Assembly: GCF_902459645.1 (NCBI RefSeq)
Contig: NZ_CABPSK010000005.1
Span: 1-64,000 of the forward strand
DNA: 64,000 bases
Direction of reading: 5' to 3'
Origin: Pandoraea pneumonica
GTDB lineage: Bacteria; Pseudomonadota; Gammaproteobacteria; Burkholderiales; Burkholderiaceae
Shown: positions 8,739-17,988 of the stretch, piece by piece
How positions within the stretch are numbered: the stretch's first letter is position 1
Layout: each line of letters starts with the position of its first letter
Program-made: the position numbers and the translations under genes
Notes under the pieces: model-generated
Seen by the model: only the letters and a program-made list of their open reading frames with translations
Told to the model about the DNA's origin: nothing
The model's database searches: none

Positions 8739-9140
8739 GCGATACAAGCGCGGTAATGCGGGGTTGAACAGATCGGGCAATGCTGGGTACCACAGGGCAG
8801 ACATCTTCGAGCGGTTCCGGAAAAAGAGGCGGGCGGCAGTTGCGTGCAAAAGAAACCATCGCGCGCAACGCGCGACAATGCACGCGGCACGAGACACAAG
8901 CGCAACACTTGGGGAATCCCAGTTGGACGACGCTCGCCCGAGGAGTTCCTGAGTTTTCTCGTGCCGTATTACAAAAAGTTACAAGTGACGATGCCCGCGC
9001 GCATGAAAGCTCCGCGTGCCCACGCGAATTAGCTTTCCGAAATTGGTTATTGGACGCTCCCCACGGCCACTTCCTAGACTGTCCGTTCGCCTGCATCAGG
9101 CACATCCAATACCAACGTTATCACTTCAAGGGGACGCAAC
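8739..9140. other. Divergent promoter region of the peptidase and metQ
   Basis: About 400 bases (about 340 if the peptidase starts at 8804) containing both outward promoters. The last 25 bases hold the AAGGGGA ribosome site of metQ. I saw no convincing operator or S-box-like riboswitch. Confidence 0.5.
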
Positions 9141-9980
9141 ATGCAACGCCGCCAATTCTCTCGCCTGCTCGGCGGTCTCTCGCTCGCACTGGCCATCGGC
9201 ACTTTCGGTGCAATCGGCACACTCGGCTCCACAAGCGCAGTCGCTGCCGACAAGCCGCTCAAAGTCGGCGTGCGCGGTGGCGTGGACGAAGAGATCTGGG
9301 AAGTGGTGACGAAGGTGGCGAAATCGCGCGGCCTGAACGTCGAGACGGTCGTCGTCACCGGCACGGCCAGCCCGAACGAAGCGCTCAATAGCGGCGACCT
9401 CGATGCCAACTCGTTCCAGCACATTCCGTTTCTGCGCGATCAGGTGAAGCAACGCGGCTACAAAATCGTCGCCGTGGGCGACACGCTCATCTCGCCCATC
9501 GCCTTCTATTCGAAGAAATACAAGTCGCTCGAGTCCTTGCCGGTCGGCGCCAAGATCGGCCTGCCGAACGATCCGAGCAACCAGACCCGCGCGCTGGTCA
9601 TCCTGCGCGATCACGGCCTGATCAAACTGCGCGACGGCTTCGATCCCTACACCGGTACTGCCACGCTGGCCGATGTCACGGCTAACCCGCGCAAACTCGA
9701 CTTCATCGAAAGCGCGTCGGTCGTGCTCGCGCGCTCGCTGCCCGACGTCGATGCGTCGGCCATCGTCAACAGCTTCGCGTATCAAGCCGGTCTGATCGCC
9801 ACGCGTGACGGTATTGCCGTGGAAAAGCGCGAAAACAATCCGTACGTGAACATCATTGCCGTGCGCGAAAAGGACAAGAACGCGGCGTGGGTCGCACCCC
9901 TCGTCAAGGCTTATCAGTCGGAGGAAGTGCGCAAGTTCATCGAGACGAAGTATCAGGGCTCGGTTGTCCCAGCGTTCTGA
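9141..9980 (+). CDS. metQ: NLPA/MetQ-family ABC substrate-binding protein
   Basis: A 279-residue periplasmic binding protein of the NLPA family, which delivers D/L-methionine or related ligands to a MetNI-type importer. It has an export signal ending AVAA (about residues 28-36). There is no lipobox cysteine, so unlike E. coli MetQ it should be soluble rather than a lipoprotein. The characteristic LKVGVRGG start of lobe 1, DANSFQHIPFL and IGLPNDPSNQTRAL segments are present. GGGGA lies about 7 bases before the ATG. First gene of metQ-metN-metI; the ligand is inferred from family membership and could be another sulfur compound. Confidence 0.87.
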   Translation: MQRRQFSRLLGGLSLALAIGTFGAIGTLGSTSAVAADKPLKVGVRGGVDEEIWEVVTKVAKSRGLNVETVVVTGTASPNEALNSGDLDANSFQHIPFLRDQVKQRGYKIVAVGDTLISPIAFYSKKYKSLESLPVGAKIGLPNDPSNQTRALVILRDHGLIKLRDGFDPYTGTATLADVTANPRKLDFIESASVVLARSLPDVDASAIVNSFAYQAGLIATRDGIAVEKRENNPYVNIIAVREKDKNAAWVAPLVKAYQSEEVRKFIETKYQGSVVPAF

Positions 9981-9998
9981 TCCCAAGGAAAAAACACG

Positions 9999-10853
9999 AT
10001 GACGACGCCCCGACAGCCCGCCGCCGCCCCGGTCACCCGCTTGCCGACCGCCGCCCCGCGAGAGATCGCCCACATCACGTTCGATGCACTGGGCAAGGTC
10101 TACCCGGGCGCATCGAGCGCGGCACTGCATGACGTCTCGTTTGCGGTGCAGCGCGGCGAGAGCTTCGGCATCATCGGTCGCAGCGGTGCGGGGAAATCCA
10201 CACTGTTGCGCACGATCAATGCGCTTGAAGTGCCGAGCGAAGGGCACGTGAAGGTCGACGGCGTCGACGTCGCAACACTCGATGAAAACGCCCTCGTCGG
10301 CCTGCGTCAGCGCGTGGGCATGATCTTCCAGCACTTCAACTTGCTTTCGGCGAAGACCGTCTTCGAGAACGTGGCCTTGCCGCTGCGCGTGGCAGGCGTG
10401 CCGAAAGCGCAAATCGCACCGCGTGTGAACGAACTGCTGTCGCTGGTCGGGCTGACCGGTAAGGCCGACGCTTATCCGGCCATGCTCTCGGGCGGCCAGA
10501 AGCAACGCGTGGGCATTGCGCGCGCGCTCGTCCACCGGCCGGAAATTCTGCTGTGCGACGAAGCCACGTCAGCGCTCGACCCCGAAACCACCGACGCGAT
10601 CCTCACGCTGCTGCGCGACGTACAACGTGAGTTTGGCCTGACGGTCGTGCTGATTACCCACGACATGGGCGTGATCCATCAAGCGTGCGACCGCGTGCTG
10701 GTGCTCGATCAGGGACGCATTGCCGAACTGGGCCCGGTAGACGAAGTGTTTGCGAACCCGCTGGCCGAGGCCACACGCGCGCTACTGCGCCCGTTGCAAC
10801 ACGCTTGGCAAGGGCGCGCCGCAGGCGTCGCCGCCCGTCAGCGCGCCGTCTGA
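9999..10853 (+). CDS. metN: MetN-type ABC transporter ATPase lacking the NIL domain
   Basis: A 284-residue ATP-binding subunit. It has Walker [10 protein letters not shown] (residues 60-68), the Q-loop FQHFNLL (about 110-116), signature LSGGQKQR (163-170), Walker [13 protein letters not shown] (183-194) and the switch His in LITHDMG. The residues around the ATPase core match MetN closely. E. coli MetN is about 340 residues and ends in a NIL/C2 domain that binds methionine and inhibits transport. Here the chain stops after the ATPase core, so that feedback domain is absent. It lies 18 bases after metQ and 22 before metI. Confidence 0.87.
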   Translation: MTTPRQPAAAPVTRLPTAAPREIAHITFDALGKVYPGASSAALHDVSFAVQRGESFGIIGRSGAGKSTLLRTINALEVPSEGHVKVDGVDVATLDENALVGLRQRVGMIFQHFNLLSAKTVFENVALPLRVAGVPKAQIAPRVNELLSLVGLTGKADAYPAMLSGGQKQRVGIARALVHRPEILLCDEATSALDPETTDAILTLLRDVQREFGLTVVLITHDMGVIHQACDRVLVLDQGRIAELGPVDEVFANPLAEATRALLRPLQHAWQGRAAGVAARQRAV

Positions 10854-10875
10854 ATATTCTTCGCGACATCACATC

Positions 10876-11520
10876 ATGATCGACAAATATCTGCGCGCGC
10901 TTGGCGAGACCTTGCTGATGGTCACCAGCGCCTGCGCCATCGTTTTCGCCGTCGGCATGCTGATTGCCGTGGTCTTGGTCCTCACCGCTCCGGGTGGGCT
11001 CGTGCCGCGCCCGCGGTTCAATCGTGCGCTGTCGGTCGTCGTGAACCTGTTTCGCGCGGTGCCGTTCATCATTCTTCTCGTGGCGTTGCTGCCGGTTACG
11101 CGCTGGCTGGTCGGCACGACGATGGGCACTTGGGCCGCCGTGGTTCCGCTGGCCGTGCATTTGATTCCGTTCTTCGCGCGTGTCACGCAAGTGGGGTTGC
11201 GCGAGATCGATCCGGGGCTGATCGAAGCGGCGCGCGCGATGGGCTGCCGCCGTTGGCATATCGTTCGTCACGTACTGTTGCCCGAGGCGCTGCCAGCCAT
11301 TCTCGGCGGCGCTACGGTGACCGTGATTGCGATGGTCGGTGCATCCGCCATGGCAGGTGCGGTTGGCGCAGGCGGCCTTGGCGATCTGGCCGTGCGGTAC
11401 GGCTACGAAAGGTATGAAACCAGCGTGATGTTCAACGTGATCATCATCCTCGTAGCGCTCGTAACGTTCGTGCAGTTTGCGGGCGAACGCCTCGCACGCC
11501 GCGTCGATCATCGCCGCTAA
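10876..11520 (+). CDS. metI: MetI-type ABC transporter permease
   Basis: A 214-residue inner-membrane permease with about five helices and the cytoplasmic EAA loop (LIEAARAMGCRRWHIVRHVLLPEALP), which contacts the ATPase. It partners the preceding MetN and MetQ homologues. The ATG at 10876 begins MIDKYLRALGETLLM, matching MetI N-termini. The frame extends upstream into metN, but that extension is basic and unrelated. The ribosome site is weak, so translation may be coupled to metN. The gene ends near 12-bp repeats and faces the convergent ggt gene. Confidence 0.87.
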   Translation: MIDKYLRALGETLLMVTSACAIVFAVGMLIAVVLVLTAPGGLVPRPRFNRALSVVVNLFRAVPFIILLVALLPVTRWLVGTTMGTWAAVVPLAVHLIPFFARVTQVGLREIDPGLIEAARAMGCRRWHIVRHVLLPEALPAILGGATVTVIAMVGASAMAGAVGAGGLGDLAVRYGYERYETSVMFNVIIILVALVTFVQFAGERLARRVDHRR

Positions 11521-11528
11521 CGCCAACA

Positions 11529-11564
11529 CGCACGCAAACCCGCACGCAAACCCGCACGCAAAAA
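11529..11564. repeat. 12-bp tandem repeat, about three copies
   Basis: CGCACGCAAACC is repeated at 11529, 11541 and (partial) 11553, just after metI and running into the poly-A side of the ggt terminator. It is non-coding and probably a slippage product. Confidence 0.7.
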
Positions 11565-11594
11565 AATGGGGCCACCTGATTCAGGCGGCCCCAT
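11560..11594 (-). terminator. Intrinsic terminator of ggt
   Basis: ATGGGGCC (11566-11573) pairs with GGCCCCAT (11587-11594), with an inner CCTGA/TCAGG stem, giving a nearly perfect 13-bp hairpin. On the minus strand it is followed by seven T (A at 11560-11566). It lies 50 bases after the ggt stop. Without the T-run it may also stop metI transcripts. Confidence 0.75.
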
Positions 11595-11642
11595 CGTCAT
11601 ACAGCGATCGAACCGGCGACGGTCCGATCAGGCGTCAGGTCA

Positions 11643-13370
11643 TCAATACCCGAGCGCCAGACCCGTATTGCGGCGTGGATCGTTAGCGCCGTAGAAGCGG
11701 TTCTTGCCGATCGGCTTGCCGCCCAGCGACGGGGCACCGACCAGAATCGCAGCGACGTGATTCGCCGGTTGCGGGCCAGCAAACTTCTGGCCCCAGCTCT
11801 CGAGAATCTTCTGCGTATCCGGGCTCAAAGCGAATGCTTCGATGTTGGTCGCTTCCGGCATCCACTGCTGATGGAAGCGCGGTGCGTCCACGGCTTCTTG
11901 CAGGTTCATGCCGTAGTCGATCATGTTGAGCATCGTGAGCAGCGTGGCCGTAATGATGCGGCTACCGCCCGGCGTACCGACAACCATCACCGTCTTGCCA
12001 TCCTTGGTGACGATGGTCGGGCTCATCGACGACAGCGGGCGACGGCCCGGGCCGATGGCGTTTGCTTCACCTTGAATCAGGCCGTACATGTTAGGCACGC
12101 CCACCTTGGCGGTGAAGTCGTCCATCTCGTCGTTGAGCAGCACGCCCGTGCCGTTGGCCATGACCTTCGCGCCGAACCAGTCGTTCAGCGTGTAGGTGAC
12201 GGACACAGCATTGCCGTCCTTGTCGACGATCGAGTAGTGCGTCGTGTTGCTGCCTTCATGCGGCGGCACACCCGGCTTGATCTCTTGCGAGATTCCAGCC
12301 TTTTGCGGGTTGATCGCGGCACGAATCTTCGCGGCGTAGTCCTTGTCGAGCAGGTGCGCGAGCGGGTTCTTCACGAAGTCCGGATCGCCCAAATAGCTGT
12401 TGCGGTCGACGTAGGCATGACGCATGGCTTCGATGGTGTAGTGCACGCCCTGGGCCGAGTGAAAGCCCAGTTCCTTCATCGGGTAGCCTTCGAGAATGTT
12501 CATGATCTCGCAGATCACCACGCCGCCCGAGCTCGGGGGCGGGGCCGAGACCACGTGATAGCCGCGGTAATCGCATTCCACCGGGGCCAGTTCGCGCGTC
12601 TTGTACTGGTCGAGGTCGGCCTGCGTAATGATGCCGCCGCCTGCCTTCATCGAGGCGACCAGCTTGCTGGCCACTTCACCCTTGTAGAAACCGTCGGTTC
12701 CCTTGGCGCTGATCAGGCGCAGCGTGCGCGCGAGATCCTTTTGCACCAGACGCTCGCCCGGCTGGAACGGCTGACCCTTGTTCAGGAAGATGGCACCCGA
12801 GTTGGCGCGATCTTTCTCGAAATCCTTGGTCGACGTCCACAACATGTCGACGTCGCCCTGATCGAGCACGAAGCCCTTGTCGGCCAGCGTAATCGCGGGC
12901 GAGATCAGTTGTTGACGCGTCTTCGTGCCGTACTTCTCGCGTGCGTATTCCATGCCCGACACGGTGCCCGGCACGCCTACGGCCAAATAGCCGGTGGTGG
13001 AGGCGCCCTTGATGACGTTGCCGTCCTTGTCGAGGTACATGTTCGCGGTGGCGGCCAGCGGGGCTTTCTCGCGGAAGTCGAGGAAGGTCTTGCGGCCGTC
13101 GGCGAGTTGAATCGTCATGAAACCGCCGCCGCCGATGTTGCCCGCTGCCGGGTACACCACGGCCAGCGCATAGCCCACGGCCACGGCCGCGTCGATCGCG
13201 TTGCCGCCGGACTTGAGCACTTCGACGCCGACCTTCGATGCGATATGTTGCGCGGTCACGACCATGCCGTTCTCGGCGCCCACGGGGGCTTTCGACGCCG
13301 CATGAACGTTGAACAGCGCACAGCTTAAGGCTGTGGCCAGAAGCGCTTTGGAGAAGGTTTGATTTTTCAT
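11643..13370 (-). CDS. ggt: Gamma-glutamyltransferase
   Basis: A 575-residue periplasmic N-terminal-nucleophile hydrolase that removes or transfers the gamma-glutamyl group of glutathione. It has a signal peptide (SKALLATALSCALFNVHA, about residues 7-24), LDFREKAP with the substrate-binding Arg100, the self-cleavage and nucleophile site T376-T-H-Y-S, and PLSSMSPT (about 445-452) lining the oxyanion site. The start at 13370 gives this standard layout; the frame extends to 13628, but that part precedes the signal peptide. A probable structured leader lies upstream, and a terminator follows the stop. Confidence 0.93.
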   Translation of the reverse strand: MKNQTFSKALLATALSCALFNVHAASKAPVGAENGMVVTAQHIASKVGVEVLKSGGNAIDAAVAVGYALAVVYPAAGNIGGGGFMTIQLADGRKTFLDFREKAPLAATANMYLDKDGNVIKGASTTGYLAVGVPGTVSGMEYAREKYGTKTRQQLISPAITLADKGFVLDQGDVDMLWTSTKDFEKDRANSGAIFLNKGQPFQPGERLVQKDLARTLRLISAKGTDGFYKGEVASKLVASMKAGGGIITQADLDQYKTRELAPVECDYRGYHVVSAPPPSSGGVVICEIMNILEGYPMKELGFHSAQGVHYTIEAMRHAYVDRNSYLGDPDFVKNPLAHLLDKDYAAKIRAAINPQKAGISQEIKPGVPPHEGSNTTHYSIVDKDGNAVSVTYTLNDWFGAKVMANGTGVLLNDEMDDFTAKVGVPNMYGLIQGEANAIGPGRRPLSSMSPTIVTKDGKTVMVVGTPGGSRIITATLLTMLNMIDYGMNLQEAVDAPRFHQQWMPEATNIEAFALSPDTQKILESWGQKFAGPQPANHVAAILVGAPSLGGKPIGKNRFYGANDPRRNTGLALGY

Positions 13371-13825
13371 CGTCTTTCTGTTCTTGAGCGATTGAGCGAC
13401 ATAAGGGAACTGCTGAGTTGCGCGCGCGACGCTCGCACGGACGGGCAGCTCGCTCGAACTGACGGGTGCCTTAGGCTGGCACCGTCGGGGGGGCGATGTC
13501 TCCGCTGCCTTATTGCCGTCGTGCGGAAAAGTTCCGTCGGCAATCGAAAAGGTAACGCAAATTGCGTAATTGGGGAAAGATGCGTCAAAAGTCCGGAGGA
13601 CGGGCCACGGCGCATCTTGGTGTGGCACTGGACAAATGGCGAGAGTGCGCGAAACCCTTCGCGGGTAAGCGTCGGATGCTATATGGGGTCAGATTGGCGC
13701 GAGAGTTTGTACGCCGAAACGATGGGGTTGGCGTGGCTAAACGCTGCGGTGATGTTGCATCGTCGCCACGCCAATTTGACAGCGGAAAATCCGGCCTAGC
13801 CGTGACTAGGCGGAGGTCGTGCAAC
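13371..13825. other. Intergenic region upstream of ggt and downstream of the M24 gene
   Basis: About 455 bases. Read on the minus strand, the half nearest ggt can fold into nested stems (13444-13544, listed separately). A dyad TAACGCAA/TTGCGTAA lies near 13553-13569. No gene is supported in 13571-13825. Confidence 0.5.
13444..13544 (-). promoter_or_regulatory. Candidate structured 5' leader of ggt
   Basis: On the minus strand, three helices are visible upstream of the ggt start. One is a hairpin ATTGCCG/CGGCAAT (13538-13544 with 13512-13518) with an inner CGGAA/TTCCG. A second is an outer stem GGCAGC/GCTGCC (13504-13509 with 13444-13449). It encloses a third, GACGG-TGCC/GGCACCCGTC (13477-13485 with 13461-13470). 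The arrangement resembles a regulatory leader, but it matches no riboswitch class I can name. It could be chance pairing in GC-rich DNA. Confidence 0.35.
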
Positions 13826-14485
13826 TCAAACGAGCAGGTCTTCGTAGAACGCGCCGAACGGCCGCGTCGGGTGGGCGATCTGGATCTCGAGAATCCACAG
13901 CCCGCCGCTCGGCGTGTCGGTCAGATCGGCGAGGCGGCCTGCCTTGTAGATGGCATGCGGGAAGTCGCTCACGCGATGGCCTTTGATGTCGAGGTTCAGC
14001 ACCCAGCCGAGCGCTTCGGCCTGCGCCTTGGCGTAGTCGTAGAGCGCCTGACCGCTGACGCCTTCCGTGCGCCAGTGCGCTTGCACGATCTCGAACAAGC
14101 GCTTGGCGTCGTCGGCGCAGCGCTGCATTTCGGGGTCGCTGCCCGTGGTGCGCGTGAAGCCGCAATCGCCTTCGTGCGCGCCGAACACCACGCCGATGTC
14201 GATGAAGTAGATGTCGTCGTCGCCGAGCACCGGATCGTCGTCGCTACGCTCGCTGAACGTGCGCAGGGTGTTCTTGCCGAAGCGAATCAGCACCGGATGC
14301 CAGATGCGATCCATGCCCAGTTGGCCCAATAGCGCCTTGCTGGCGGTAATGGCTTCCGACTCGCGCATACCGGGCTTGATGAGGGCCGCGATCTTCTCGG
14401 TGGCGTCCCACGTGAGGGCCTGCGCACGCTGCATGGCGGCGGCGCTGAACTTTGCCCCGACGGCTTCTCTTTGAGCCAACTCCAT
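13826..14485 (-). CDS. M24-family metallopeptidase (Xaa-Pro aminopeptidase-like)
   Basis: A 219-residue protein made only of the pita-bread catalytic domain. The five metal ligands can be read in order: Asp in YFIDIG, Asp in HEGDCGF, His in VSDFPH or KGHRVSDFPH, Glu in ILEIQI, and Glu near the C-terminus in GAFYEDLL. The usual N-terminal creatinase/prolidase domain is missing, so it is shorter than PepP or PepQ. GGAG lies 8 bases before the ATG. It is divergent from a MocR regulator, which probably controls it. The substrate is unknown. Confidence 0.82.
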   Translation of the reverse strand: MELAQREAVGAKFSAAAMQRAQALTWDATEKIAALIKPGMRESEAITASKALLGQLGMDRIWHPVLIRFGKNTLRTFSERSDDDPVLGDDDIYFIDIGVVFGAHEGDCGFTRTTGSDPEMQRCADDAKRLFEIVQAHWRTEGVSGQALYDYAKAQAEALGWVLNLDIKGHRVSDFPHAIYKAGRLADLTDTPSGGLWILEIQIAHPTRPFGAFYEDLLV

Positions 14486-14520
14486 CTCGTTTCTCCGTTG
14501 AATTCACCACTTGTGGGGAG

Positions 14521-14552
14521 CGCTTGCTTAACCGGCGTCCCCGGCGCAAGCG
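14521..14552. promoter_or_regulatory. Inverted repeat between the M24 and MocR genes
   Basis: CGCTTGC (14521-14527) pairs with GCAAGCG (14546-14552), enclosing CCGG...CCGG. It lies in the divergent promoter region, upstream of a consensus-like TATAAT (14582-14587) on the plus strand. It is a candidate MocR operator; the evidence is position and symmetry only. Confidence 0.35.
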
Positions 14553-14649
14553 TCATGGCGATAAGCATAATGGCTAACTTGTATAATTCGAAGCGCCATT
14601 TCCCGCCGGGTAAATTGGGCCACTTTGCTGTTCACCCTCGATCATCGCC

Positions 14650-16131
14650 ATGCGCCGACGTCACCTAAGCGAATCGCTCGAACTGCCGCTCACCGGGCGG
14701 CGGGAGAAGGAAACCCGGCAGGCGTGGGTCTACCGCTGTGTGCGCGAGCGCATCGTGGCGGGAGAATTGCGACGCGGCGACCGGCTGCCGTCCACGCGCA
14801 CGCTGGCCGAGCGCTGGGGCGTATCGCGGGGCATCGTCGAGTTGGCGTTCGAGCAACTGACGCTTGAGGGCTACGTCGCGAGCCGCGTGGGCGCAGGCAC
14901 CGAAGTGGTTGCCGATCTGGGGGCACCGTCGAAAGCGGCACAAGGGGAGGCGGGCGCACACGCCCCCACTGAGCCAGCGATGGCTTCGCTATTGCCCGAA
15001 ACGGCAGCGGCGTTATCGCTGAAGACCGGCCGCTCGTTGGACGTTTCGCTGTTTTCACTGCCTGCGTGGCGTCGCCACATGAATTACGCGTTGCGCACGG
15101 TGACTTCGGCGGACCTTGCCGACACCGATCCGCGCGGCTATGCGCCGTTGCGCGAGAGCATCGCCCGCTATTTGCGCGTCACGCGCGGCATTGCCTGCGA
15201 TGCAGACCACATCGTCGTCACCACGGGCATTCGCCATGCCATCGATCTTGTGACCGACGTGCTGGCGGATGCGGACACGACGTTTTATCTCGAAGATCCC
15301 GGTTACAAGAATCTAGCGTCGCTGATCGGCGCGCCGCCCGAGCGTTGCATTGGGATGCCGGTCGATGACGAGGGATTTTGCCCGGACGCGGCGAATAGCA
15401 CCGGCCGTCCGGGCATTGCCTACGTGACGCCCGCGCATCAAGCTCCGCTCGGCACCACGATGTCGATCAACCGCCGCATGCAGGTGCTGGCGTGGGCCGA
15501 GGCGCGCGACGTGTGGATCATCGAAGACGATTACGACAGCGAATTCAGTTACGGCAGTGCGCCACTGCCCGCGCTCAAAGCGATCGACACCCACGGGCGT
15601 GTGATCCATTGCAGCAGCTTCAACAAGTCGTTATTTCCGTCGCTGCGCATCGGCTTCTTGCTCGCGCCACCGGCGCTGTTGCCGCGTATTGCTGCTTTGC
15701 GCTCGGCGTCGGGACGCGCCAACAGTCTGATCGAACAGATGGCGCTCGCACGATATATCGACGCGGGAGATTTCGCCCGGCATTTGCGCGCCTCACGCAG
15801 CGTGTATCTGCGCCGTCGCAATCTGATGCTCGATACCCTGCGCGCGCAGTTGCGTGTGCCGTGTCGCGTCACGGGCGAGCATGCGGGCTTTCACTTTGTG
15901 CTGTGGCTGCCGTCACGCGTTGACGAACGACAAACCGTCGCCATCCTGCGGGCGCAGGGCGTCTTTGTCGAAGGGCTGGGGGAGTTTTCCCGGGCACAGC
16001 GCATGGTGCCCGGGTTGGTGCTGGGTTATGCCGCCTTCGACGACGCGAGGGTCGTCGAAGTGGCGACACAGGTGGCGAGCGTCATCAACGCAGCCGACGT
16101 CAGCGGCGCGAGCGCAATTCCATCCGAATGA
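14650..16131 (+). CDS. MocR/PdxR-type regulator (GntR wHTH fused to aminotransferase fold)
   Basis: A 493-residue chimeric regulator. Residues 20-95 are a GntR winged helix (GDRLPSTRTLAERWGVSRGIVELAFEQL). Residues 130-485 are a type I aminotransferase fold, with the PLP region EDDYDSEF and the Schiff-base Lys in SSFNKSLFPSLRIGF. MocR proteins bind PLP or PLP-amino-acid adducts. It is divergent from the M24 peptidase, its likely target. Its last 32 bases overlap the convergent SURF1 gene. Unlike PdxR, it has no pdxST neighbour. Confidence 0.87.
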   Translation: MRRRHLSESLELPLTGRREKETRQAWVYRCVRERIVAGELRRGDRLPSTRTLAERWGVSRGIVELAFEQLTLEGYVASRVGAGTEVVADLGAPSKAAQGEAGAHAPTEPAMASLLPETAAALSLKTGRSLDVSLFSLPAWRRHMNYALRTVTSADLADTDPRGYAPLRESIARYLRVTRGIACDADHIVVTTGIRHAIDLVTDVLADADTTFYLEDPGYKNLASLIGAPPERCIGMPVDDEGFCPDAANSTGRPGIAYVTPAHQAPLGTTMSINRRMQVLAWAEARDVWIIEDDYDSEFSYGSAPLPALKAIDTHGRVIHCSSFNKSLFPSLRIGFLLAPPALLPRIAALRSASGRANSLIEQMALARYIDAGDFARHLRASRSVYLRRRNLMLDTLRAQLRVPCRVTGEHAGFHFVLWLPSRVDERQTVAILRAQGVFVEGLGEFSRAQRMVPGLVLGYAAFDDARVVEVATQVASVINAADVSGASAIPSE

Positions 16132-16909
16132 CAAACCATCCGGCGACTGCCGACATGATGGCCAGCGCGTACCACGTGAGCATATAGCTCATGTGATTGT
16201 TCGGGAATTGCACGACGGTGAGCCCGCCGACCGGATAGTCGCGTGCCGGGGCACTGCCGGTGGTGGCTTCGCCATCGCCATTCGGCAGGGCGCGAGCGCT
16301 AGTCCCGGGTTGGCCATCGGCATCCACGAAATACGGGGCAACATCGGCGACGCCACGCGCAGCCGCAATCGCCGCCACATCGCGCGAATACCAAAGATTT
16401 TCTGAAGGCGAATTCTTGCGCAGGAAACCGCCACCGGCTTCCGTCATGCGCAGCAGGCCGGTCACCGTCACATCGCCAGCGGGCGCGGGCGGCACGGCCT
16501 CCTTCCAGCCCGGCGGCACGAAGCCGCGATTGACGAGCACTTCACCGCCGTCAGCGGTGCGCAGCGGGGTGAGCACCCAATAACCGCCGCCCAGATCGGT
16601 GACAGCCTGCACGAGCGTGTCTTTATCGAATTGATAGGTGCCGGTGAGCGAGATGTGCCGGTATTCGTCATCGGCCGCATTGATCGTCGGCCACTGCGCG
16701 CGCGTCGGGGCGGCGACCGGTGGCGCATGCACGCGGGTGTTCACGCGCTCGATCAACTCGAGCTTCCACGCGCGGCGATGCAATTGCCACGTACCGAGGG
16801 ACACGAAGACGGAGATCAGGACCAGCGTGATGACGCCGAGGAAGACCAGCCGGAGGGGGGAGGGACGCCGCTGGGCGTCCCCCGAATCACGAAGTTGACT
16901 GCTGCTCAA
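16100..16909 (-). CDS. SURF1-family oxidase assembly protein
   Basis: A 269-residue inner-membrane protein with the two terminal helices of the SURF1/Shy1 family: LVFLGVITLVLISVFVSLGTWQLHRR (about residues 20-45) and a C-terminal MLTWYALAIMSAVAGWFV. SURF1 helps place haem in terminal oxidases. It follows cyoD by 12 bases, in the same direction, so it belongs to the quinol oxidase operon. Such quinol-oxidase-linked SURF1 proteins are known and may mean that the oxidase can carry haem A. Its C-terminal codons overlap the convergent mocR-type gene. Confidence 0.87.
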   Translation of the reverse strand: MSSSQLRDSGDAQRRPSPLRLVFLGVITLVLISVFVSLGTWQLHRRAWKLELIERVNTRVHAPPVAAPTRAQWPTINAADDEYRHISLTGTYQFDKDTLVQAVTDLGGGYWVLTPLRTADGGEVLVNRGFVPPGWKEAVPPAPAGDVTVTGLLRMTEAGGGFLRKNSPSENLWYSRDVAAIAAARGVADVAPYFVDADGQPGTSARALPNGDGEATTGSAPARDYPVGGLTVVQFPNNHMSYMLTWYALAIMSAVAGWFVIRMELRSRR

Positions 16910-16921
16910 GGGTAATGCCGT

Positions 16922-17323
16922 TCAAGGGAGGTTTTTCGTATCCTGCATCATACCCGGCATCATGTTTTGGTTCAGGTGATACATCACCCAGAGCGAACCC
17001 GAGAGCGCGATCACGACCAGCACGATCGTGAAGATCAGCGAGAGCAGGTTCCAGCCGCCTTCCGACTTCCCGTTCATATGCAGGAAGTAGATCATGTGCA
17101 CCACGATCTGAATGGCGCCCAGAAACAGAATCATGATCGCCGTCGTGCTCGACTTCTCGAACACCCCGCCCATCACGAACCAGAACGGAATCGCGGTCAG
17201 CACCACCGACAGGATGAACCCGGTCGCATACCCCCGGAAGGTGCTGTGCGGGCCTTCGTCCTCGTGACCGTGATCATCGTCGTGCCCTTCGGCACCGTGC
17301 AGCGTCGAATCGTGCGAACTCAC
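16922..17323 (-). CDS. cyoD: Cytochrome bo3-type quinol oxidase subunit IV
   Basis: A 133-residue small membrane subunit with three helices ([38 protein letters not shown] and [20 protein letters not shown]) after a His/Asp-rich polar N-terminus. The start is a GTG at 17323-17321, overlapping the cyoC stop as GTGA, with GGAG about 8 bases upstream. The open frame continues further upstream, but that part is antisense-like cyoC sequence. It aids assembly of the CuB site in the E. coli enzyme. Confidence 0.88.
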   Translation of the reverse strand: MSSHDSTLHGAEGHDDDHGHEDEGPHSTFRGYATGFILSVVLTAIPFWFVMGGVFEKSSTTAIMILFLGAIQIVVHMIYFLHMNGKSEGGWNLLSLIFTIVLVVIALSGSLWVMYHLNQNMMPGMMQDTKNLP

Positions 17324-17988
17324 GGCAGCACTCCCATGAGATAGACAAACGTGAAGACGCCGATCCACACGACGTCCAAAAAGTGCCAGAACATCGACAG
17401 GCACATCAGGCGGCGGCGATTCGGCGCGGTAAGCCCATGCTTGCCGACCTGCACCATCAGCGTGATCAACCAGATAATGCCGAACGTCACGTGCAGCCCG
17501 TGCGTGCTCACCAGCGTGAAGAACGACGACAGGAACGCGCTGCGCCACGGCCCGGCACCCTCATGGATGAGGTTGGCGAATTCATAGAGTTCGAGCGAGA
17601 GGAACGCCGCGCCGAGTACGCCCGTGACCGCTAGCCAGCCCAGCACCGCGCTTTGGCGGCGCTTCTGCATCTCCAGCATCGCAAAGCCGTACGTAATCGA
17701 CGAGAGCAGCAGGAACGTGGTGTTCACTGCGACCAGCGGCAACTCGAACAACTCGGCGCCGGTCGGCCCGCCCGCGTAATTGCGTCCCAGCACGCCGTAC
17801 GCCGCAAACAAGCAGGCGAAGACGAGACAGTCGCTCATCAGGTAGAGCCAGAAGCCGAGCAGCGTGCCGTTGGGCGGGTGATAGTCGCTCGACATCATGA
17901 AGCGCAGTTCGCCCTCGCGCGGTGGCGCGGGCGTGTGCGCTGCGGCCGGTGCGCCGCCGACGGGGAAGGGTGCGGTCGTATCAGACAT
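17320..17988 (-). CDS. cyoC: Cytochrome bo3-type quinol oxidase subunit III
   Basis: A 222-residue, five-helix subunit of the haem-copper oxidase subunit III family. Key stretches are [59 protein letters not shown] and the C-terminal [20 protein letters not shown]. The ATG at 17988 overlaps the end of cyoB by 8 bases, which argues for coupled translation and against the longer frame to 18093. Confidence 0.93.
   Translation of the reverse strand: MSDTTAPFPVGGAPAAAHTPAPPREGELRFMMSSDYHPPNGTLLGFWLYLMSDCLVFACLFAAYGVLGRNYAGGPTGAELFELPLVAVNTTFLLLSSITYGFAMLEMQKRRQSAVLGWLAVTGVLGAAFLSLELYEFANLIHEGAGPWRSAFLSSFFTLVSTHGLHVTFGIIWLITLMVQVGKHGLTAPNRRRLMCLSMFWHFLDVVWIGVFTFVYLMGVLP

Noticed and set aside
9041-9140. 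Possible S-box or SAM-type riboswitch before metQ
   Set aside because: No conserved SAM riboswitch core could be found; only a small GCCTG/CAGGC hairpin is present.
9126-10535. A 469-codon minus-strand frame across metQ-metN
   Set aside because: MetQ and MetN on the plus strand show signal peptide, Walker A and signature motifs; the shadow spans two genes.
11757-13328. A 523-codon frame antisense to ggt
   Set aside because: The minus-strand frame encodes a complete gamma-glutamyltransferase with signal peptide and TTHYS; the opposite frame is low-complexity Arg/His/Val.
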